Of a DNA stretch of 47,380 nt, positions 32,777 to 43,954 are shown in pieces. This DNA comes from an uncultured Eubacteriales bacterium. GTDB lineage: Bacteria; Bacillota; Clostridia; Christensenellales; Aristaeellaceae. The number at the start of each line of letters is the position of its first letter. The first letter of the stretch is position 1. A program made the position numbers and the translations under genes. Location: contig CADARO010000002.1 of assembly GCA_902790345.1 (NCBI GenBank), forward strand, positions 1 to 47,380. The letters are read 5' to 3'. The notes beneath the pieces were generated by a model. It saw only the letters and a list, made by a program, of their open reading frames with translations. It did not search any database and was not told where the DNA came from.

Positions 32777-33805
32777 ATGAAAAACGCGGCGAAGATGCTC
32801 ATCACGATTCTCCTGTGCGCGGCGCTCTGCGCGGGGGCGGCTCAGGCCTCGTCCTACGCCTACGACAGCGGCTATGGCGAGACCAGCGTGTACGCCTGCT
32901 CCACCAGCCAGCTGACCAACATCTACCTGGCGGCGGGGGCCATCAACGGCGTCCGCGTGGAGCCCGGCCAGCGCTTCTCCTTCAACGAGACAGTGGGCCC
33001 CCGCACCACCGAGAAGGGCTATGTGCGGGCGGTCAACGGGCGGGGCGCGAAGGTGCGAGGCGGCGGCGTGTCCCAGGTGGCCACCACGCTGCTGCTGGCC
33101 GTGGAGGACTTCGGCTGGATGGCCGTGGAGGAGTACCTGGCCTACGGCGACAACTTCACCGGCGGCTACGTCTACGACGCCTCCAAGGCCGTTGTGACCG
33201 ACTACGAGCACGACCACGACCTGGCCTTTACCAACTGGTATTCCGGCCCGATCACCATCTCCGCCTGGATCACCGACAGCGCGCTGTGCGTTTCCATCGC
33301 CCCCAGCGGCCCCAGCGGCGGCTCCGGCGGATACAGCGGCTACACCGTCCCCGTGGGCGCGCTGGCCTCCGGTGTCACCCCCATGCCCGCTGAGTACGGG
33401 CAGCAGCAGAACGTGCGCCTGGCCGCCTCGCTGATCAACGGCTGCCGGCTGCGCTACGGCGAGCGCTTCTCCTTCAACAGCGTCGTGGGCCCCCGCACCA
33501 AGACGGCCGGATTTGTGGACGCCACCAACGGCCGGGGCGTGCAGGTGACGGGCGGCGGCGTGGCCCAGGTGGCCTCCACCGTGTACCTGGCGGTGAAGCA
33601 GCTGGACAGCATCACCGTGGATCCCATTCGCACCTACGGCGACCGGTTCACCGGGGGCTACGTGTCCGATCCCGCCGACGCCATCGTGACCGACTACAAC
33701 GCCGGCACCGATCTCTCCTTCACCTATTACGGCGCGAACACGCTGCTCATCTCGCTGTACGAGGAAAACGGCGCGCTCTGGTGCGCGCTCATGGAAGTGA
33801 TGTGA
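32777..33805 (+). CDS. Exported protein with two VanW-like domains
   Basis: 342 aa. A signal peptide covers about residues 1-24 (ending GAAQA). Two homologous VanW-like units follow: the first with NIYLAAGAINGVRVEPGQRF, SFNETVGPRTTEKGY and GGGVSQVATTLLLAV; the second with NVRLAASLINGCRLRYGERF, SFNSVVGPRTKTAGF and GGGVAQVASTVYLAV. A Gly/Ser linker (SGPSGGSGGYSG) joins them. The YGDNFTGGYVYDAS / YGDRFTGGYVSDPA motif also repeats. VanW-type proteins act in the cell envelope, but the biochemical role is not established. The start follows GAAAGGGG. Its 3' end overlaps the convergent gene by 79 nt. Confidence 0.88.
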   Translation: MKNAAKMLITILLCAALCAGAAQASSYAYDSGYGETSVYACSTSQLTNIYLAAGAINGVRVEPGQRFSFNETVGPRTTEKGYVRAVNGRGAKVRGGGVSQVATTLLLAVEDFGWMAVEEYLAYGDNFTGGYVYDASKAVVTDYEHDHDLAFTNWYSGPITISAWITDSALCVSIAPSGPSGGSGGYSGYTVPVGALASGVTPMPAEYGQQQNVRLAASLINGCRLRYGERFSFNSVVGPRTKTAGFVDATNGRGVQVTGGGVAQVASTVYLAVKQLDSITVDPIRTYGDRFTGGYVSDPADAIVTDYNAGTDLSFTYYGANTLLISLYEENGALWCALMEVM

Positions 33806-34554
33806 GGCGCGGCCGCCGCGGCGAAGGCGGCGCTCTCCCTCAGCCGACGATCCAGCGCCGCGAGGAACCGCTTGTTCCCCGGCGGGACGGGGCAGCGGGG
33901 CAGCAGGCGCTGGCGCTCTCCCGGGTCCATGCGCTCCCAGAGCCGGCAGACGGCGTAGCGCATGCTGCGCTCCACGTTGGCCGGGCTGTCGCCCAGGCGC
34001 AGGGCCAGGGCGGGATAGAGTCGCCCGTCCATGTTGTCCAGCAGGCGCGGGTCGTCCGCGGCCATCTCCAGCGCCTCCCGAAGATACCGGCCGCCCTTGA
34101 GATGGGGCGATACGCCGGCCAGAAACAGCAGCCGCTGCAGATCCTCGTGCCGCCGCGCCCGGTTGGCGGCCCGGATCTCCGGCGTCGCGCCGCTCTCCAG
34201 CAGCAACAGCAAAGCATCGCAGATCGCGCCGACGGGCGTGCCGCCAAGGCCGCAGCCGTCGGCGCTTTTCTGTGCCCAGGGCGGCAGGGCCTCCCGGCTG
34301 CAGGCCTCCGAGCAGGCGTAGACCCGGGGATGGGAGGGATCGCTCCGCAGGCACTGGAGGATGCGCTCCGCGCCGTCGAACGCCAGGTCCACCAGCACCA
34401 CCCCGGCGGGCAGGAAGCACTGCCGCTGGATCAGCAGCGCGCCGCTCTGCACCGCGTCGATCTCCGCCCGCACCCGCCGGCGGCGCAGCTCCTCCGTCAG
34501 ATTGACCAACACGATGGCGCTCCTGTGCGCCAGAAGGATTCTCTGCTTCTCCAT
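33727..34554 (-). CDS. Protein with Spo0A-like C-terminal domain and degenerate receiver-like N-terminus
   Basis: 275 aa. Residues about 1-115 have the length and strand pattern of a receiver (RILLAHRSAIVLVNLTEELR, VVLVDLAFDGAERILQCLR) but lack a normal acidic triad. Residues about 140-240 resemble the Spo0A effector domain (LLFLAGVSPHLKGGRYLREAL, DDPRLLDNMDGRLYPALALR, VERSMRYAVCRLWER). It probably controls sporulation genes without classical phosphorylation. The last 25 residues are read from sequence opposite the VanW gene end and may be an incidental extension. The start at 34554 has only a weak ribosome site. Confidence 0.82.
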   Translation of the reverse strand: MEKQRILLAHRSAIVLVNLTEELRRRRVRAEIDAVQSGALLIQRQCFLPAGVVLVDLAFDGAERILQCLRSDPSHPRVYACSEACSREALPPWAQKSADGCGLGGTPVGAICDALLLLLESGATPEIRAANRARRHEDLQRLLFLAGVSPHLKGGRYLREALEMAADDPRLLDNMDGRLYPALALRLGDSPANVERSMRYAVCRLWERMDPGERQRLLPRCPVPPGNKRFLAALDRRLRESAAFAAAAAPHITSMSAHQSAPFSSYSEMSSVFAP

Positions 34555-34587
34555 GTCCAAACAACCCCACTCGTCTTTGATGAGGTT

Positions 34588-34617
34588 ATTATAATACAAA
34601 ACTGTGACAAACTGTAA
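34588..34617 (-). promoter_or_regulatory. Promoter of the Spo0A-like gene
   Basis: On the minus strand TTACAG (34612-34617) and TATAAT (34588-34593), 18-nt spacing. A 10-bp tandem repeat covers the -35. Confidence 0.55.
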
Positions 34618-34620
34618 CAC
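34601..34620. repeat. Tandem 10-bp repeat at the Spo0A-like promoter
   Basis: ACTGTGACAA followed directly by ACTGTAACAC. One DNA-helix turn per unit suggests a binding site for a protein that sits on one face of the helix. Confidence 0.5.
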
Positions 34621-34634
34621 TTTAGAAATATATA

Positions 34635-34691
34635 CAAAAATCAGGGCCGTTCTGCATGAGATCTTGAATATTATGCGGAAATCGGCCCTGA
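34635..34691 (-). terminator. Terminator of the toxin-antitoxin operon
   Basis: Read on the minus strand, TCAGGGCCG pairs with CGGCCCTGA, with an inner TTCCGCAT/ATGCAGAA stem, followed by TTTTTG. It lies about 145 nt after the antitoxin stop codon. The 215 nt between 34621 and 34835 hold nothing else that I can support. Confidence 0.7.
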
Positions 34692-34835
34692 ACTTTTCCC
34701 ACAGAAAAGAATATGCAGGATTTCTTTATAGTGCCATGGGGTGAAACGGGGGAGTTTACGGAAAATTAACATGACGGAGAACGTCTTGTCAAACGGTCTG
34801 GGCGACGTTTTTCCACGACGTGTTGCGGAAGGGCG

Positions 34836-35051
34836 TTATCCGAGCTTCTGCTGTCTCTTTGCGATTCTCTGGTTCCGCCGGGCAACGGCGGCCATGAGCG
34901 CCGCGTATTGCTCCGGCGTAGCCACGGGATCGATTTCGGGGTTGTCTTCGTCCGGTTCGACGGGCAGGCTGCGCGCCGCCTCGATCATGGCGATTTCCTC
35001 AGACGACAGAGCCGTTCCGGGTTTTAGCTTGTAGGTGACATCCTTTCCCAT
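34836..35051 (-). CDS. Antitoxin partner of a BrnT-type toxin
   Basis: 71 aa. The sequence is acidic in the middle (LPVEPDEDNPEIDP) and ends in a basic helix (ALMAAVARRNQRIAKRQQKL). It starts with a strand-like TYKLKPGTALSSEEIAMIEAA. Size and position, 31 nt after a BrnT-like toxin gene, support an antitoxin. It is not the classical BrnA with an obvious ribbon-helix-helix C-terminus, so the family name is left open. The ATG at 35051 follows AAAGGAGGC; a GTG two codons earlier is less likely. Confidence 0.75.
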   Translation of the reverse strand: MGKDVTYKLKPGTALSSEEIAMIEAARSLPVEPDEDNPEIDPVATPEQYAALMAAVARRNQRIAKRQQKLG

Positions 35052-35082
35052 TTTCACAGCCTCCTTTCACTCGATTGATTCC

Positions 35083-35412
35083 TTAGAATCGGCCAATGAT
35101 GTTGTTGTTATACGCGTTTCGTTCGAGGGGTGTTGCAAGACGCGCTGAAATGATTCGAATGTCAAGATTGCCTGTCTCATGATTTTCGCGGTCGCAATAA
35201 ACGACCGTCAGCACGTCATGAACGAGGCCGATGGTGCGCCAGCGCTCCTCATTCTGACTATGATCGGGATCCGGATACTCCAGACGAAGCTCGTCTTCAA
35301 ATACTCTTGCGGCGATGGTGAACGAAATGCCATGCTTTTTGATATTCTTGATGTTTTTATCTTCGTCCCAGATGAAGGTAAAATCGCTGAGCGCGTAATA
35401 GTGATCCGGCAT
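35083..35412 (-). CDS. brnT: BrnT family toxin (ribonuclease)
   Basis: 109 aa. BrnT hallmarks are visible: FIWDEDKNIKNIKKHGISF, ARVFEDELRLEYPDPDHS, ERWRTIGLVHDVLTVVYCDR, RIISARLATPLERNAYNN. BrnT toxins are RelE-fold ribonucleases that inhibit translation and are held in check by the co-encoded antitoxin. The start at 35412 follows GGGGGGTGAG; a GTG three codons earlier is an alternative. The gene has lower GC than the average here and sits beside a tRNA gene, both common in mobile toxin-antitoxin modules. Confidence 0.88.
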   Translation of the reverse strand: MPDHYYALSDFTFIWDEDKNIKNIKKHGISFTIAARVFEDELRLEYPDPDHSQNEERWRTIGLVHDVLTVVYCDRENHETGNLDIRIISARLATPLERNAYNNNIIGRF

Positions 35413-35463
35413 ATCACTCACCCCCCCAAGTTAATCATATCACATCGGAAAGAATTAATCAAC

Positions 35464-35501
35464 AAAAAGCCGTGAGTATGCTGCCACACTCACGGCTTTT
35501 T
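35464..35501 (-). terminator. Terminator of tRNA-Val
   Basis: GCCGTGAGT pairs with ACTCACGGC, followed on the minus strand by TTTTTG, a few bases after the tRNA 3' end. The + strand also reads into CTTTTTC. Confidence 0.85.
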
Positions 35502-35504
35502 CAG

Positions 35505-35578
35505 TGGGATTAGTAGGACTTGAACCTATGACCTCCACGATGTCAACGTGGCGCTCTAACCAGCTGAGCTATAATCCC
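35505..35578 (-). tRNA. tRNA-Val (anticodon GAC)
   Basis: A 74-nt cloverleaf on the minus strand: acceptor GGGATTA / TAATCCC with discriminator A, D arm AGCTCAGCTGGTTAGAGC, anticodon stem CCACG / CGTGG around loop TTGACAT (anticodon GAC), T arm with GGTTCAAGTCC. The CCA end is not encoded. It reads GUC/GUU codons. Transcription ends at the hairpin just downstream. Confidence 0.95.
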
Positions 35579-35663
35579 TCACAACAGTAAAGGATTATAC
35601 CACAGCTTTACGCCCCTGTCAACCGTCAATTTTCGTAAATTATCGCCGGCGGCGCGCAACGCC

Positions 35664-37457
35664 TCATCCGAAGGTGCGCAGCGGGTTGAAGCTGAAGGTC
35701 AGCTTGCCGTGGGGCAGCGGCTCGTCGGCGGCCACGGACACGCGGTACAGCGTGTCGCCCCACAGCGCCCGGGCTTCGCCCTCGGGCACGGGCACCGGGT
35801 CGCACCGCCCGGTCAGCCCCTTCTCCCAGCGCAGTCGCACCGGGCCCAGCTGCGCCCAGCCCGGCCCCAGCTCCGGCCGGCAGGGGGTGAGGAAGCTGAA
35901 CTCGATGTCCCTGGGCGCGGTCAGCTCGAACAGCTCCATCAGCTGCACCACCCCGGCGTCCCGCTCGTAAATCAGCGAGCGCTGCCAGGCGCGCACCCCG
36001 GCCTGTGGGGGATAGGCCGCCGCCAGGTCCATGGACAGCATGGCGTAGTCCTCCTCCAGGCGGCAGGTCACGTCCCGCGCGCCGAAGGAAGCGCCCAGAC
36101 TCTGGCCTTTCCCGCCCACCAGGGGCAGGTTGTGGAACATGGTGTCGTCCAGGAAGCCCGCGTCGATCAGCACCGGCTCGCCCTCGCAGAACAGCACGAA
36201 GTCCCCCGCGTCCGGATGGGAGCCGATGACGCCGTTGCCGCCGCCGTGGGCCGCCAGCGCCAGGCCGTGGACGGCGTCCTCCTCGTCCCGGGCCACCATC
36301 ATCTGAGCCGCGTTGAAGAAGCCCTGCCGCCGGAAGGGCGGGCGCACGGGCTCCCGCTCCATGATCGGGGCGTTGAACAGGTCGGCCGCCTTGTGCAGCA
36401 GCCACTGATCCTGCTGGGGCGGCGCCGCGTCCACCTCCCGGCGCAGGAACACGCCCAAATCGCACAGGGCGCTGTCGCCGATGTAGTCGCCGATCCGGAA
36501 CAGCAGCAGGGGATCCAGCGCCGGGCGCATGGAATGCCGCCCCGGATTCAGGAACCAGTTCGGGGCCACATGGCAGAACACCGGGAAGTGGCACAGCAGC
36601 TGAATCTGCTTCTCCCGGCGCACGTCCACCCGCCCCCGGCTCACGGAGAGCACCATCATCACCATGTCCATCACCGGCTCCACCGCGGCGCTCCAGTCGT
36701 CCAGCCCGCCGGGCACGCTGCCGTCTCCCGGCATGGCGGAGAGCAGCCGGTCGAACAGCGTCCAGGCCTTGCGCATGCACTGCCAGCGCTGCCGGTCGTT
36801 GCGCTCGAAGGTGAGGATGGCCAGGGCGCAGCCGGCGAGGCAGCGCAGGGCTTCGCTCTTGGGGCCGCACATCCAGGCCATGTCGTTCAGGCTCAGGAAG
36901 GGCCGGGTGACCCGGCGGTCGATCTCCCGCTCGATGCGCTCGAACAGCTGGGGCGACACCGCGTCCAGCCGGGAGGTCACCATCTGGGCCGCCAGGGCCA
37001 GGTCGGCCGCGGTCTCGGCCACGGCCACGTCCACCCGATGGCTGTAGGGGTCGGGCAGGGGCAGGCCCTTGCGCCCCACGGTGATGGGGTTGTTCCGGGG
37101 CAGGAGCCAGCTGGATTCCTCGCAGATGGCCCACACCACGTCGGCCAGCTTCAGGTCGTAGCGCCCGTCCGGGGCCACGCAGCTGCCCAGCACCAGATCC
37201 CGCAGCATGGTTCGGCGCACATGGCGGTTGGCCTCGTAGTCCGCGGCCACGCCCGCCCGGCTGAAGCTGATGAAGCTGGAGGCGGACAGGGGCGGCACGT
37301 CCTTTTGAAGCCACTGATCCGCCCGGCCGGTGAGCCGCAGCCGCACGTCGCCGGGCAGGCCCCCCCACTCGGCCCGGGCCTCGGCGGGCATCGCCATGAG
37401 AAATTCATCCGCGCCCTGCAGCTCGAAGAGCAGCGCGTCCAAATACTGTTCCAGCAT
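35664..37457 (-). CDS. Heparinase II/III-like protein
   Basis: 597 aa, no signal peptide. The N-terminal two thirds are helical, as in the (alpha/alpha) toroid of this family (ADVVWAICEESSWLLPRNNP, SRLDAVSPQLFERIEREIDRR, FLSLNDMAWMCGPKSEALR). The C-terminal beta-sandwich holds HGGGNGVIGSHPDAGDFVLF and EPVLIDAGFLDD, the family core with likely catalytic His/Asn/Asp residues. These lyases cut acidic polysaccharides; related proteins in Clostridia are also annotated as glucuronyl-type hydrolases or lyases. Absence of a signal peptide implies action on imported oligosaccharides. It follows the oxidoreductase gene by 27 nt in one operon. Confidence 0.85.
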   Translation of the reverse strand: MLEQYLDALLFELQGADEFLMAMPAEARAEWGGLPGDVRLRLTGRADQWLQKDVPPLSASSFISFSRAGVAADYEANRHVRRTMLRDLVLGSCVAPDGRYDLKLADVVWAICEESSWLLPRNNPITVGRKGLPLPDPYSHRVDVAVAETAADLALAAQMVTSRLDAVSPQLFERIEREIDRRVTRPFLSLNDMAWMCGPKSEALRCLAGCALAILTFERNDRQRWQCMRKAWTLFDRLLSAMPGDGSVPGGLDDWSAAVEPVMDMVMMVLSVSRGRVDVRREKQIQLLCHFPVFCHVAPNWFLNPGRHSMRPALDPLLLFRIGDYIGDSALCDLGVFLRREVDAAPPQQDQWLLHKAADLFNAPIMEREPVRPPFRRQGFFNAAQMMVARDEEDAVHGLALAAHGGGNGVIGSHPDAGDFVLFCEGEPVLIDAGFLDDTMFHNLPLVGGKGQSLGASFGARDVTCRLEEDYAMLSMDLAAAYPPQAGVRAWQRSLIYERDAGVVQLMELFELTAPRDIEFSFLTPCRPELGPGWAQLGPVRLRWEKGLTGRCDPVPVPEGEARALWGDTLYRVSVAADEPLPHGKLTFSFNPLRTFG

Positions 37458-37484
37458 GCTGTTCCCCCACTTTGTGAAATTCCG

Positions 37485-38612
37485 TCAGTCCACCGTGACC
37501 CAGGCGCGCTCCTTCGCGGAGAGCGTCATCAGATCCATGAGCCGCTGCAGCCGCGCGCCTTCCTCCAGGGAGGGCGAGGGCGTTCCGCCGTTGGCCACGC
37601 AGTTCAGGAAGCTGAAATAGCAGTGTGTGTGGGCCCGCTCCCAGCCCACCGCGTTTTTCGAGGGCAGGAAGGAGCCCCCCGGCGCGGGATAGCGGCCCAG
37701 GCACTCGATGCGGGTGTAGCCCCTCAGGCCGCCCAGATCCACCTCGGGCTGGGTGTTGTCGTAGAATTCCAGCCAGCCGGGATCCCGAAGATTCCAGCGG
37801 ACGGCCCCCTTCGTGCCGGTGATTTCCAGGAACATCTCGTCCGCCACGCCGGCGGTGATCTTGCTGGCCTCCACGGTGCCCAGGGCCCCGCTCTTCAGCC
37901 GCAGCAGCATCAGCGCGTGATCCTCGGCGATGTCATGCCGCAGGCCGCCCTCCTTCGTGGGCCGCTGGGGATAGAGCGTGTTTTCTGCGCAGAGCACCTC
38001 CCGGGGCATTTCGCCGATGAGCCAGGTGACCAGATCCAGCGCGTGGGAGCCCAGATCCAGCAGCACGCCGCCTCCCGCGCCCTGCTTCCAGCCCATGGGC
38101 TTGTTTGGGTCGATGGAGCCGGAATGAAGGTATCGGCAGGTGAAGGTGAGGATGTCGCCCAGCCGGCCCTCGCCGATCAGCTCCTTCGCCCGCAGGGTGG
38201 CGGTGAAGAAGCGGTTGTGCAGCGCCAGCTGGGCCTTGCCCCTGGCGCCTCTGGCGGCCTCCAGCACCCGCAGGGCGGAGGGATAGTCCACCGTGAGGGG
38301 CTTGTCGATGTAAACGTGTTTGCCCGCCTTCAGCGCGTCGACGGCCATGGCCTCGTGCTGATCGTTGGGCGTGCAGACGCTCACCACGTCGATGGCCGGG
38401 TCGGCCAGGAGATCGCGATAGTCCCCCGTGGCGTAGGAAAAGCCCAGGTCGTCCCGCGCCCTTTCGGCCTTTGAGACGGTGCGGGAGCACACCCCCACCA
38501 GCTTCGCCTCGAAGCCCGCGTCGGGATAGAACAGCGGCAGGGAGCGGATGGCCAGCGTGTGGGTGCGGCCCATGAAGCCCCAGCCGATGATGCCGATGCC
38601 GATGGTTTTCAT
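37485..38612 (-). CDS. Gfo/Idh/MocA family oxidoreductase
   Basis: 375 aa. The Rossmann fold starts at once with GIIGWGFMGRTH (GxGxxG type), followed by VVSVCTPNDQH and the EKP-type signature here read as HVYIDKPLTVDY, where the Lys contacts the nicotinamide. The C-terminal alpha/beta domain has GGGVLLDLGSHALDLVTWL with the usual Asp/His pair. It oxidises or epimerises a sugar or inositol derivative with NAD(P). The start follows AAGGAGGC. Co-transcribed with the heparinase II/III-like gene, which hints at a uronate or sugar pathway. Confidence 0.93.
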   Translation of the reverse strand: MKTIGIGIIGWGFMGRTHTLAIRSLPLFYPDAGFEAKLVGVCSRTVSKAERARDDLGFSYATGDYRDLLADPAIDVVSVCTPNDQHEAMAVDALKAGKHVYIDKPLTVDYPSALRVLEAARGARGKAQLALHNRFFTATLRAKELIGEGRLGDILTFTCRYLHSGSIDPNKPMGWKQGAGGGVLLDLGSHALDLVTWLIGEMPREVLCAENTLYPQRPTKEGGLRHDIAEDHALMLLRLKSGALGTVEASKITAGVADEMFLEITGTKGAVRWNLRDPGWLEFYDNTQPEVDLGGLRGYTRIECLGRYPAPGGSFLPSKNAVGWERAHTHCYFSFLNCVANGGTPSPSLEEGARLQRLMDLMTLSAKERAWVTVD

Positions 38613-38703
38613 CCGGCAAGCCTCCTTTTCTGGAAGAAGATGAATCGTTATTCCTATTTTATCTTTTCCCGCCGCGAAAGTCAACTCACCGGGCGGGTTT
38701 CTA

Positions 38704-41949
<3,246 letters not shown>

Positions 41950-41977
41950 ATCACCGCAAAGAAAGGGAGTCATCATC

Positions 41978-42661
41978 ATGCCGAAACCCGCTGAAATTGC
42001 CCGGATGCTGGATCATTCCATGCTCCAGCCCTGGCTGACTGAAGAAGACATCCGCAAGGGCTGCGCCATCGCCGTGAAATACCACACGGCCGCCGTGTGC
42101 GCCCGCCCCTGCGACATGAAGCTGGTGGCCCAGCTGCTCAAGGGCACGGACATCGCGCCCTGCACCGTCATCGGCTTTCCCCACGGCGCGCATCTGACCG
42201 CCGTGAAGGTGTACGAGGCCGAGCAGGCCCTGCTGGACGGCTGCACCGAGCTGGACATGGTCATCAACATCGGCCGCATGAAGGCCGGCGACGACGCCTA
42301 CGTTGAAGCCGACATCCGCGCCGTGGCGGAGGCCGCCCATCGGGGCGGCGCCATCCTGAAGGTCATCATCGAGACCTGCTTCCTCACCGACGAGGAGAAG
42401 GTGAAGGCCTGCCAGCTGGCCGAGAAGGCCGGCGCGGACTTCGTGAAGACCTCCACCGGCTACGGCACCCACGGCGCCACCCCCGAGGACGTGGCGCTGA
42501 TGCGCTCCGCCGTGTCCGACAGGGTGAAGGTGAAGGCTGCCGGTGGCATGCGCAATCTGGACGCCATCCTGGCCGTGCGCGCGGCCGGAGCTGACCGCTG
42601 CGGCGTCAGCGCCACGGAGGCCATCATGAAGGAAGCCGAGGAGAGGCTCGGCGCCGAATAA
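41978..42661 (+). CDS. deoC: Deoxyribose-phosphate aldolase
   Basis: 227 aa. Family marks: IARMLDHSMLQPWLTEEDI at the N-terminus, TVIGFPHGAHLTAVKV, ELDMVINIGRMKAGD, the Schiff-base Lys157 in DFVKTSTGYGTHGAT and the second Lys186 in VKVKAAGGMRN. It cleaves 2-deoxyribose-5-phosphate to glyceraldehyde-3-phosphate and acetaldehyde. The start follows AAAGGGAG. Co-transcription with a beta-galactosidase gene is unusual, so a different aldol substrate is possible, though all active residues are present. A strong terminator follows. Confidence 0.94.
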   Translation: MPKPAEIARMLDHSMLQPWLTEEDIRKGCAIAVKYHTAAVCARPCDMKLVAQLLKGTDIAPCTVIGFPHGAHLTAVKVYEAEQALLDGCTELDMVINIGRMKAGDDAYVEADIRAVAEAAHRGGAILKVIIETCFLTDEEKVKACQLAEKAGADFVKTSTGYGTHGATPEDVALMRSAVSDRVKVKAAGGMRNLDAILAVRAAGADRCGVSATEAIMKEAEERLGAE

Positions 42662-42680
42662 CCAATCGACCGGAACGACA

Positions 42681-42720
42681 AGGCCCGCCCCGTCATCAAT
42701 CGACGGGGCGGGCGTTTTAT
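42681..42720 (+). terminator. Terminator after deoC
   Basis: GCCCGCCCCGTC pairs with GACGGGGCGGGC around a short loop, followed by GTTTTAT. A second GC-rich hairpin on the other strand (near 42772-42792) follows the convergent gene. Confidence 0.85.
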
Positions 42721-42797
42721 ATGAACACCCCTGCCGGGCCTTCGCCGGGCAGCGCGGGGTGATTGGCGGGAGGCCGGCCCGCGGGGGCCGGCGTCGG

Positions 42798-43781
42798 TCA
42801 GGTGGACCGGGTCATGGCGCAGCCGCAGCGCGGGCAGCTGGTGGCGTTGCCCAGGCAGGTGGTGCCGCAGGAGGAGCAGGTGCTGGTGGCGCAGCTGGCT
42901 CCGAGGTTGTTCGTGCAGCCGCAGCCGGTGTTGCAGCCCGTATTGCAGCCGCATGAGCGGGTCGCCGCCGCCACGGTGTTGTTGTCCGGGCAGGCGGACT
43001 GGGGGAACAGGGGCAGGCTGAAGAACTCGTCGCACACGTTCTCCGCGAATTCCTCGCAGGGCGGCACGGAGCAGAACCCGTAGGTGGGGATCATCAGCTC
43101 CACCTCGGCGATGACCTTCAGCACCACCGTGACGCAGATGGTGATGCGGAACTGGCCGTCGCCCAGGTAGGTGCCGGACACGCAGATGGCGCTGACCATG
43201 CTCTCCAGAGTGAAGGGCACGATGGACTCGTCCGGAATAGCCAGCAGCACGTCGCGGTTCACGGAGAGATTGGCCCGGCCCATCCATTCCTGGCAGTTCT
43301 GGTCGGTAAAGAGCACGTCGATGGGCACGCTCACGGTGCCCTTGACCCGGGCAAACTGGGGCCGGTCGCACAGGCGGTCCACCGTCAGGTTGGTGATGGT
43401 GCCGCAGGTGGTGGAGGAGCGGCAGCTCTCGAAGGTCCAGGTGCCGGCGGGCGTGGGCAGGTTGGCGCAGTTTTCCGCGTTTTCCACGGCTTCGTTATAA
43501 GTAATAGGGCTGCCGCAGGTCCGGCAGGAGCAGGTGCAGCTGCAGCCGTTGCAGGAGCAGTTACAGGGGCGGGTGGCGCTGGGGCCGCAGCCGTCCGGCA
43601 GCACGGGCACGATGCCGGACACCGTGATGACCTGATTGCTCAGCTGCTCCTGCTGCAGGCAGCTGTCGTAGACGTTTTTCACATGCACGCACACGCGCTG
43701 GTTGAGGCCCTCCAGCGGGTTCCCGGTGATGCAGCCGGGGCTCATGGCGGCGTTGGCGTTCTTGTAGCTATAGAACGACAT
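42798..43781 (-). CDS. Cysteine-rich coat-like protein
   Basis: 327 aa with about 35 Cys. The N-terminal part (about 10-60) resembles a small exposed beta domain (QRVCVHVKNVYDSCLQQEQL, QVITVSGIVPVLPDG). A first Cys cluster (CNCSCNGCSCTCSCRTCG) follows. A beta-rich central domain (about 120-250; RVKGTVSVPIDVLFTD, FRITICVTVVLKVIAEVEL) may be a DUF3794-like unit. The C-terminus is again a dense Cys cluster (RSCGCNTGCNTGCGC, then CATSTCSSCGTTC). No signal peptide. Such proteins occur in spore coats and are crosslinked by disulfides. The start at 43781 has AAGGGGGA at 7 nt; the ATG at 43787 is too close to it. Confidence 0.75.
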   Translation of the reverse strand: MSFYSYKNANAAMSPGCITGNPLEGLNQRVCVHVKNVYDSCLQQEQLSNQVITVSGIVPVLPDGCGPSATRPCNCSCNGCSCTCSCRTCGSPITYNEAVENAENCANLPTPAGTWTFESCRSSTTCGTITNLTVDRLCDRPQFARVKGTVSVPIDVLFTDQNCQEWMGRANLSVNRDVLLAIPDESIVPFTLESMVSAICVSGTYLGDGQFRITICVTVVLKVIAEVELMIPTYGFCSVPPCEEFAENVCDEFFSLPLFPQSACPDNNTVAAATRSCGCNTGCNTGCGCTNNLGASCATSTCSSCGTTCLGNATSCPRCGCAMTRST

Positions 43782-43826
43782 GTTCATTCCCCCTTCGCGT
43801 TTTCCCGTGGCTCATCGGCCACACTG

Positions 43827-43853
43827 CATACTATGACCCGGCGGGGGAAGTGT
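43827..43853 (-). promoter_or_regulatory. Possible mother-cell sporulation promoter of the cysteine-rich gene
   Basis: On the minus strand AC, then 16 nt, then CATAGTATG. This is close to the sigma-K type (AC-N16-CATAnnnTA) and fits the sigma-E -10 (CATAnnnT). It lies about 46 nt upstream of the start. Weak evidence on its own. Confidence 0.3.
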
Positions 43854-43954
43854 GCGGGAGAAAAAAGGAGCGCGGCGATATACGCTGCGCTTGGGGGGAG
43901 TGAGAGAAGAGAGAAGAGTGAATAGAGAAAAGAGAAGAGATTTTATTTTGGGGG

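Noticed and set aside
35709-38474. Long + strand frame of about 920 codons opposite the heparinase-like and oxidoreductase genes
   Set aside because: It is the antisense shadow of two well supported genes and has no recognisable domain or ribosome site.
43908-43942. Purine-rich GAGA tract between the cysteine-rich gene and spoIIE
   Set aside because: It is low complexity downstream of spoIIE; I could not connect it with a structure or function.
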